Source: an uncultured Phascolarctobacterium sp.
GTDB lineage: Bacteria; Bacillota; Negativicutes; Acidaminococcales; Acidaminococcaceae
Reading direction: 5' to 3'
Length of the DNA: 39,115 bases
Assembly (NCBI GenBank): GCA_900547415.1
Contig: URGS01000015.1
Span: 1 to 39,115, forward strand
In this document: one piece after another, positions 32,241-39,115 of the stretch
Position numbering within the stretch: position 1 is the stretch's first letter
How the letters are laid out: each line of letters begins with the position of its first letter
Translations under genes and position numbers: made by a program
The notes under the pieces: generated by a model
Database searches by the model: none
Seen by the model: the letters and a program-made list of their open reading frames with translations, nothing else
What the model was told of the DNA's origin: nothing

Positions 32241-33591
32241 TTACCCAAACATGGCCCTCAGAGCCTGATCCAAGGATTTTACCTTGATTATCTGCACGCC
32301 CTCTGCATTAATTTGCAGCTTGCTGTCTGGTACTATGAACTTAGTAAAGCCCAGGTTAATGCCGTCTGTAATACGGCGTTCCGGGTTACTTACTCTGCGC
32401 ACCTCGCCAGTAAGGCCAATTTCGCCAAAGGTCATAACTCCTTTAGGCAGCGGTCTGTTGCGATAGCTGGACACAAGGGCCCCCGCAACGGCCAAGTCCG
32501 CCGCCGGTTCGTTAATACGCATGCCGCCAACTACGTTGACATAGGCGTCGTAGGTACCAAAGTCCATGTTCATACGGCGTTCCAAAATTGCCAAAAGCAT
32601 ATTTACTCTATTGTAGTCAAAGCCTACAGCAGTTCTCCTGGGCATGCCAAAAGGCGTTTTTGCCAACAGCGCCTGAAACTCTACCATAATAGGACGGTTG
32701 CCCTCCATACAGGCGCCAATAACGCTGCCTGCAGCTTCGCCGTCCCTGTCCTCCAAGAACAGACCTGCAGGGTTAGCAACCTCCTGCAGTCCTCCTGCCT
32801 CCATGGAAAAGATACCGCTTTCATTAGTACTGCCAAAACGGTTCTTTAAGGCTCGCAGTACGCGGAAAGCATAGGACCTGTCACCCTCAAACTGCAGCAC
32901 CACGTCCACCATATGCTCCAAAAGGCGAGGACCTGCAATAGTGCCGTCCTTAGTAACGTGGCCAATCAAAAGCACTGCAATGCCCGTTGTCTTGGCAAAC
33001 TGCAGCAGCTTGGCTGTACATTCACGTACCTGACCAACGCTGCCTGCGGCTGTCTGCAGCTCTGGGTTATACATAGTCTGAATACTATCAATTATCAAAA
33101 GCCTGGGCTGCAGAGCATTGGCCTGAGCCAAAATACCGTCCAGGTCCGTTGCCGTCATAATCAGCATATTGTCACTGGCCTTGGCTCCACCCAAACGTAC
33201 CGCACGCATTGCTGTCTGCTCCTCAGATTCCTCGCCGCTGACATAGAGCACCTTAATGTCCTGCTGAGCATAACGCAGACCTGCGTCAAGCAAAATAGTG
33301 GATTTGCCTATGCCAGGAGTGCCGCCTAAAAGCACCAAGCTGCCAGGCACCACGCCACCGCCTAAAACGCGGTCAAACTCGCGAATACCTGTAGCCAAGC
33401 GCTCCACCTTAGTCTGAGCAACACTGGCAATAGTACGCGGCTTTAGCTTTTCATTATTAGTGGGCAAATAGCTTTTGCTCTTTACGGAAACCTCTGCTTC
33501 CTCCACCAAAGTGTCCCAGCCGCCGCACTCAGGGCAGCGACCAAGCCACTTGGCAGAAACATAGCCGCAGCTTTGGCACACAAAGCGATAC

Positions 33592-33605
<14 letters not shown>
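32241..33605 (-). CDS. radA: DNA repair protein RadA
   Basis: A RecA-related, hexameric branch-migration helicase acting in recombinational repair. It has the N-terminal zinc finger CQSCGYVSAKWLGRCPEC, Walker A GGTPGIGKST, the RadA-specific KNRFGSTNE and a Lon-like C-terminal domain (VVGGMRINEPAADLAVAGAL). The ATG at 33605 (MAKTKYRF) follows GGGGTGA by 5 nt; a GTG at 33614 is an alternative. It overlaps the clpC end by 14 nt, as in the ctsR-clpC-radA order of Firmicutes. Confidence 0.97.
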
Positions 33606-36294
<2,689 letters not shown>

Positions 36295-36299
36295 TCACA

Positions 36300-36710
36300 T
36301 CACCTCCGTCCGGCGTGTCTGAGCTGACCTAAAGCCTGCTGAAGAACTTCCATCTTCTTAGACTCGTCAGCATCTAAAATATCAAGCATAAATTTCAAAA
36401 GAATTTGTTCTCTAGGAGTAATTAGATGTCGCTCCAGCAAATTATCCACCAGCTCCATAGCTGTGGGCTCGCTCTCCTGATTTTTAGGTTCCACCCTTAC
36501 AATACGCACAAAACCACCGCTGCCGCGGCGGGACTCTACAATAAAGCCCCTTTCCGGAGTAAAGCGGGTACTCAAAACGTAGCTGATTTGGGACGGAGCA
36601 CAGGACAAACGCTCTGCCAGCTCATTACGCTGTACTAAAAGGCTATCCTCTCTATCACGTAGCAATTCACCTATAATAAAATTCTCAATAGCATCTGCTA
36701 AATTACGCAT
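36300..36710 (-). CDS. ctsR: Transcriptional repressor CtsR
   Basis: The heat-shock repressor of clp genes. The 136-residue protein has the winged-helix with LAERLSCAPSQISYVLSTRF and the glycine-rich wing ESRRGSGGFVRIVRV, which is also the thermosensing loop in known CtsR. A C-terminal helical domain (about 80-134) follows. It is slightly shorter than the ~150-residue average. TAGGTGA precedes the ATG. Its stop codon is inside the clpC ribosome-binding site, so expression is coupled. In Bacillus, McsB phosphorylation controls CtsR; without mcsB here, intrinsic thermosensing or ClpC alone must suffice. Confidence 0.95.
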   Translation of the reverse strand: MRNLADAIENFIIGELLRDREDSLLVQRNELAERLSCAPSQISYVLSTRFTPERGFIVESRRGSGGFVRIVRVEPKNQESEPTAMELVDNLLERHLITPREQILLKFMLDILDADESKKMEVLQQALGQLRHAGRR

Positions 36711-36771
36711 AATAGTTCACCTACCTATAAAACCGCCCTAAAAGGGCAGGATATCATACTATCTGACTAAT

Positions 36772-36800
36772 ATTATATTTGACTTTTCGACTTTAGGCAA
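36772..36800 (-). promoter_or_regulatory. ctsR promoter overlapped by GTCAAA-type repeats
   Basis: On the minus strand TTGCCT (complement of 36795-36800), a 17-nt spacer and TATAAT (complement of 36772-36777). Inside the spacer, AGTCGAA and AGTCAAA (complements of 36786-36792 and 36778-36784) form a direct repeat with an 8-bp step. The published CtsR box has the same heptads at a 10-bp step. Auto-repression is likely. Confidence 0.7.
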
Positions 36801-36852
36801 GTGAAAAAAATATGTCTCAAAGCGTCAGAATATGGATACACACAAAATAAAC

Positions 36853-36889
36853 AAGAAAAAACTGCGTTACGCACAACACGCAACGCAGT
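36853..36889 (-). terminator. Terminator of the lemA-TPM operon
   Basis: ACTGCGTT (36861-36868) pairs with AACGCAGT (36882-36889), followed by TTTTTTCTTG on the minus strand. Confidence 0.88.
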
Positions 36890-36893
36890 CCTA

Positions 36894-37688
36894 TTACCAA
36901 CTGCGAGAAGAGCCGCCGCCACCGCCGCTGCCTAACTGCGAGAAAATATCCTCCATCGAGAAGCCGCCGCCGCTGAAGCCGCCGAAACCGCCTCCGCCAA
37001 AGCCGCCACCGCGACCACCTCCGCCGCCACGCAGAAACATCATCAAAAGCAGACTGGTAAACATACCGCCTAAAAATACATTATCTACAATCAAAAAGCC
37101 AACAATACCCAAAAGATACAGCAAATTCCAGCCAGAGGACTGCTGCTGAGGTCTGCTGGTTTGGACGCCATTAAGCTCAACACCTTCAGCCTTAGCAATA
37201 GTACCTGCAGTCGCCGCATAGCCCTGCAATATACCCTTACTGTAATCTCCTTTGCGGAAATATGGCAGCATATACCTGTCCTGAATACGGCCAGTCAAGC
37301 CGTCAGGAAGCACGCCCTCCAGACCATAACCAACCTCTATGCGAGACTTTCGGTCCTTAGCTGCAATCAGAATAAGCACACCATTATCCTTTCCCTTCTG
37401 ACCAATACCCCAAGTACGCAAAACCTCAAGAGAATAGTCCTCCAAAGACTCGCCTTCCAACGAAGGAATAGTAAGCACCGCAACCTGAGCAGTTGTTTTA
37501 TTGTCCAGCTCCTGGCCTAGCTGCAGCATCAGCTTTTTATCGCTTTCGCGAATAATGCCAGCATAGTCCTGTACATAAACTCCCGTTCCAGCGGCAGGCT
37601 TGGGAGGAATAGCAGGAGCAGCATCAGCACAAACAGCAAACACAGTCTGCACCAGCAGCATCAATAAAATTAACCAACGTTTCATCAT
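36894..37688 (-). CDS. TPM-domain protein (YgcG family) with Gly-rich tail
   Basis: A 264-residue secreted, membrane-anchored protein: signal peptide (1-23), TPM domain (about 36-165; VYVQDYAGII, TTAQVAVLTIPSL, EVGYGLEGVLPDG), a hydrophobic segment (about 188-220), then a tail of Gly/Phe repeats ending GGGGGSSRSW. The TPM fold lies outside the cytoplasm; relatives have been linked to photosystem repair and phosphatase activity, but the bacterial role is unsettled. A start ATG follows CGGAG by 8 nt. It is encoded after lemA, a pairing seen in many bacteria. Confidence 0.88.
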   Translation of the reverse strand: MMKRWLILLMLLVQTVFAVCADAAPAIPPKPAAGTGVYVQDYAGIIRESDKKLMLQLGQELDNKTTAQVAVLTIPSLEGESLEDYSLEVLRTWGIGQKGKDNGVLILIAAKDRKSRIEVGYGLEGVLPDGLTGRIQDRYMLPYFRKGDYSKGILQGYAATAGTIAKAEGVELNGVQTSRPQQQSSGWNLLYLLGIVGFLIVDNVFLGGMFTSLLLMMFLRGGGGGRGGGFGGGGFGGFSGGGFSMEDIFSQLGSGGGGGSSRSW

Positions 37689-37726
37689 AAATACGCTCCG
37701 TTATCCAAAAATAAGCCTAAAATAAA

Positions 37727-37754
37727 GGCCGGCAAGGCCATAGGGCCGCCGGCC
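37727..37754. other. GC-rich hairpin between lemA and the TPM gene
   Basis: GGCCGGC (37727-37733) pairs with GCCGGCC (37748-37754), extended inside by GGCC/GGGCC. On the minus strand it is followed by TTTATTTTAG, so it may be a leaky terminator that lowers TPM expression relative to lemA, or a transcript stabiliser. Confidence 0.6.
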
Positions 37755-37769
37755 AAAGCTTGCTATTTA

Positions 37770-38324
37770 TTAGAATTTAACAGTAGGAACCTTCTGTGCA
37801 GCCTCGTCAGCCTTAAAATAATCTCTAGCGGTAAAGCCAAAGGCACCAGCATACAAGGAAGCAGGCAGAGATTTAATTTTTGCATTGTAGGATTGAACTG
37901 CGGAGTTGTAATCCTTACGGGCTACAGCAATGCGGTTCTCAGTACCTGCAAGCTCGTCCTGCAGTTGAGTAAAGTTAGTGTTAGCCTTAAGGTCAGGATA
38001 TTGCTCTGCAACCATCAGCAAACGGCCTAAAGCATTGCTCAGCTCGCCATTAGCCTTGCTAGCTTCAGCAACAGTGGAAGCACCGCCAAGCTTAGCTCTG
38101 GCATCAGCAACATCTTTGAATACCTGAGATTCATGAGCAGCATAGCCCTTAACAGTATTTACCAGGTTAGGAATCAAATCATTGCGGCGTTGGAGCTGAT
38201 TTTCTACCTGAGCCCATTTGCCGGTAACATTCTCGTTCATAGCTACAAGTCCATTATAACTGCTGAAAATCATACCTACCACAATCACAATGGCAGCAAT
38301 TACACCAATCAAAGTCTTATTCAT
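37770..38324 (-). CDS. lemA: LemA family protein
   Basis: A 184-residue protein with an N-terminal membrane segment (about 5-20) followed by a long helical-bundle domain. LemA signatures are visible: NGLVAMNENVTGKWAQVENQ, LQRRNDLIPNLVNTVKGYAAHE, LLMVAEQYPDLKAN and ENRIAVARKDYN. The ATG at 38324 is preferred because GGAGG lies 9 nt upstream; the frame is open 16 residues further without support. Function is unclear; it is encoded with the TPM protein, suggesting a joint envelope role. The promoter region contains a GTCAAA repeat array and a 16-bp palindrome. Confidence 0.93.
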   Translation of the reverse strand: MNKTLIGVIAAIVIVVGMIFSSYNGLVAMNENVTGKWAQVENQLQRRNDLIPNLVNTVKGYAAHESQVFKDVADARAKLGGASTVAEASKANGELSNALGRLLMVAEQYPDLKANTNFTQLQDELAGTENRIAVARKDYNSAVQSYNAKIKSLPASLYAGAFGFTARDYFKADEAAQKVPTVKF

Positions 38325-38418
38325 AATACATTTTCCTCCAGTTGACATACGTCTAAACAAAATATTTCTCAATTAATGAGTGATGTTACTAGTATTTTAC
38401 TTGATACTCAATGTCTTT

Positions 38419-38453
38419 GTCAAATGTCAAAAAGTCAAAAAGTGTACACTTTT
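38419..38453. promoter_or_regulatory. Operator-like region upstream of lemA
   Basis: GTCAAA occurs at 38419-38424, 38426-38431 and 38434-38439 (steps 7 and 8). A perfect palindrome AAAAGTGTACACTTTT (38438-38453) follows. The complementary TTTGACA gives a -35 (complement of 38418-38423) for a -10 TAAAAT 18 nt downstream toward lemA, so the repeats lie on the promoter. Confidence 0.55.
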
Positions 38454-38570
38454 GCAAACAATTTGTGAAATTATGAAAAAATCGGTTCTTTAACACCATC
38501 AACGGGATAAATATGACAACTAAACCAGGAAATAGACATTTCTCTTGTTATAACTTGCTAATGATAAAAT

Positions 38571-38614
38571 CACAATAAAACAAGAGCGCCACAGCCGAAG
38601 CCATAACGCCCTTG
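38571..38614 (-). terminator. Terminator with TTCG loop
   Basis: On the minus strand CAAGGGCG...GGC-TTCG-GCTG...GCGCTCTTG forms a long hairpin (38581-38614), followed by TTTTATTGTG. It ends the transcript of the gene tail at 38630-38758. Confidence 0.85.
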
Positions 38615-38629
38615 AAATGTTGGGATGAT

Positions 38630-38758
38630 TTAGTTTTTTGTACGTCTAGGAGCTGTGAACGCAGCAGATAGTGCATTGCCTCTCTGTTCAACAGAATGCT
38701 TCTTCATCAGTACGCCTATGTTCTCAGACGCTGGAGAACGTGACAAAATTCTAAAAAA
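38630..38758 (-). pseudogene. 3' tail of an unrecognised minus-strand gene
   Basis: The open frame reads ILSRSPASENIGVLMKKHSV, then EQRGNALSAAFTAPRRTKN, and stops at 38630-38632, with a strong terminator after it. There is no start with a ribosome-binding site except an internal ATG that would give 25 residues. An in-frame stop (38759-38761) lies just before the palindromic repeat copy at 38768. It could be the end of a gene cut by the repeat insertion, or a very small protein. Family not recognised. Confidence 0.4.
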
Positions 38759-38767
38759 CTAGAATTC

Positions 38768-38886
38768 ACCTCTCCGTCAGCTCATTTTATTCGCTGACAC
38801 CTCTCCTTGAAAGGAGAGGCTTGCTCTTCGATTGCACTTTAGGCTCTCCTTTTAAGGAGAGCTGTCAGCGTAGCTGACTGAGAGGT
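38768..38886. repeat. Palindromic repeat element, copy 2 (about 119 bp)
   Basis: Ends ACCTCTCCGTCA and TGACTGAGAGGT are inverted repeats with one mismatch. Inside lie CCTCTCCTTGAAAGGAGAGG and CTCTCCTTTTAAGGAGAG palindromes, plus AGCT...GCTGACA and TGTCAGCG arms. The order of parts matches copy 1 at 16681-16847. Confidence 0.8.
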
Positions 38887-38906
38887 TTGTATCAGTTCAT
38901 TATAAC

Positions 38907-39115
38907 TTAGAAGCTATAACGAACGCCAGCGTTCCACTGCCACGGAGTAGCAACATCGCCGCCGTAGGTTTTTTCTACATCAAGGTATACATAGGTTGCA
39001 TCACTCAGGTTGATGTTGGTACCTACGCCTACTTCAAACCAGCCACCGCCAAGGTCTTGCTCATAAACATCACTAGCAGCACCATTGGTCATGGTTACTT
39101 GGGTTTCACCATCAA
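38907..39115 (-). CDS. Autotransporter beta-barrel protein, C-terminal end (cut by window edge)
   Basis: The last 69 residues of a longer minus-strand protein. Alternating amphipathic strands (GGGWFEVGVGTNINLSDATY, then VYLDVEKTYG) end with WQWNAGVRYSF. The final aromatic residue and strand pattern are those of outer-membrane barrels recognised by BamA, most like the autotransporter (type V secretion) domain. It marks the organism as having an outer membrane. The passenger lies outside the window. Confidence 0.85.
   Translation of the reverse strand, partial: DGETQVTMTNGAASDVYEQDLGGGWFEVGVGTNINLSDATYVYLDVEKTYGGDVATPWQWNAGVRYSF

Overview
The window looks like the chromosome of a diderm Firmicute (class Negativicutes; the gene content would suit an Acidaminococcaceae/Phascolarctobacterium-like gut anaerobe, but I cannot place the genus from sequence alone). 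It combines Firmicute control elements (a leucine T-box leader, a CIRCE operator on groESL, a ctsR-clpC operon) with outer-membrane genes (a TonB-dependent receptor and the C-terminus of an autotransporter barrel). No rRNA, tRNA or CRISPR array was recognised.

Layout. 1-1550: a scrambled segment next to the 3' end of guaA, holding an AraC-regulator start, a small membrane protein, a cupin fragment, an unrecognised gene tail, hairpins and a 134-nt branched foldback element; I read it as debris of mobile DNA. 1551-3104: guaA (minus). 3343-6529: promoter, leucine T-box and the overlapping leuC-leuD-leuB genes. 6580-12960: an AT-richer island with a serine recombinase and a four-gene restriction-like set (a methylase-like protein without NPPY, an Eco57I-type N6-adenine methylase, a small PD-(D/E)XK protein and a GIY-YIG/SF2-helicase fusion). 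The island lies between two similar 36-bp terminator sequences. 13108-16228: arylamine N-acetyltransferase, CCA-adding enzyme and a C39-like secreted protein.

16290-25360 (minus): an Rpn-family remnant, a palindromic repeat element, a TonB-dependent receptor under a cobalamin riboswitch (hence probably B12 uptake), a small secreted Cys-containing protein, groEL-groES with CIRCE, and a histidine kinase/ANTAR response regulator pair whose upstream region carries five clustered DnaA boxes. 25372-32059 (minus): the tRNA t6A cluster tsaE-tsaB-rimI-tsaD, a GerMN lipoprotein with an AMIN/Amidase_3 cell-wall amidase, the NAD(P)HX repair enzyme and acpS. 32241-36710 (minus): ctsR-clpC-radA, where ClpC carries an extra N-terminal CxxC/CxxC zinc module like McsA and no mcsA/mcsB is present. 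36894-38324 (minus): lemA plus a TPM-domain protein. 38571-39115: a gene tail, a second palindromic repeat copy and the end of an autotransporter.

The most interesting parts are the restriction-like island, the DnaA-box cluster, the zinc-finger ClpC, the branched foldback beside guaA, and the GTCAAA-type repeats shared by the ctsR and lemA promoters.
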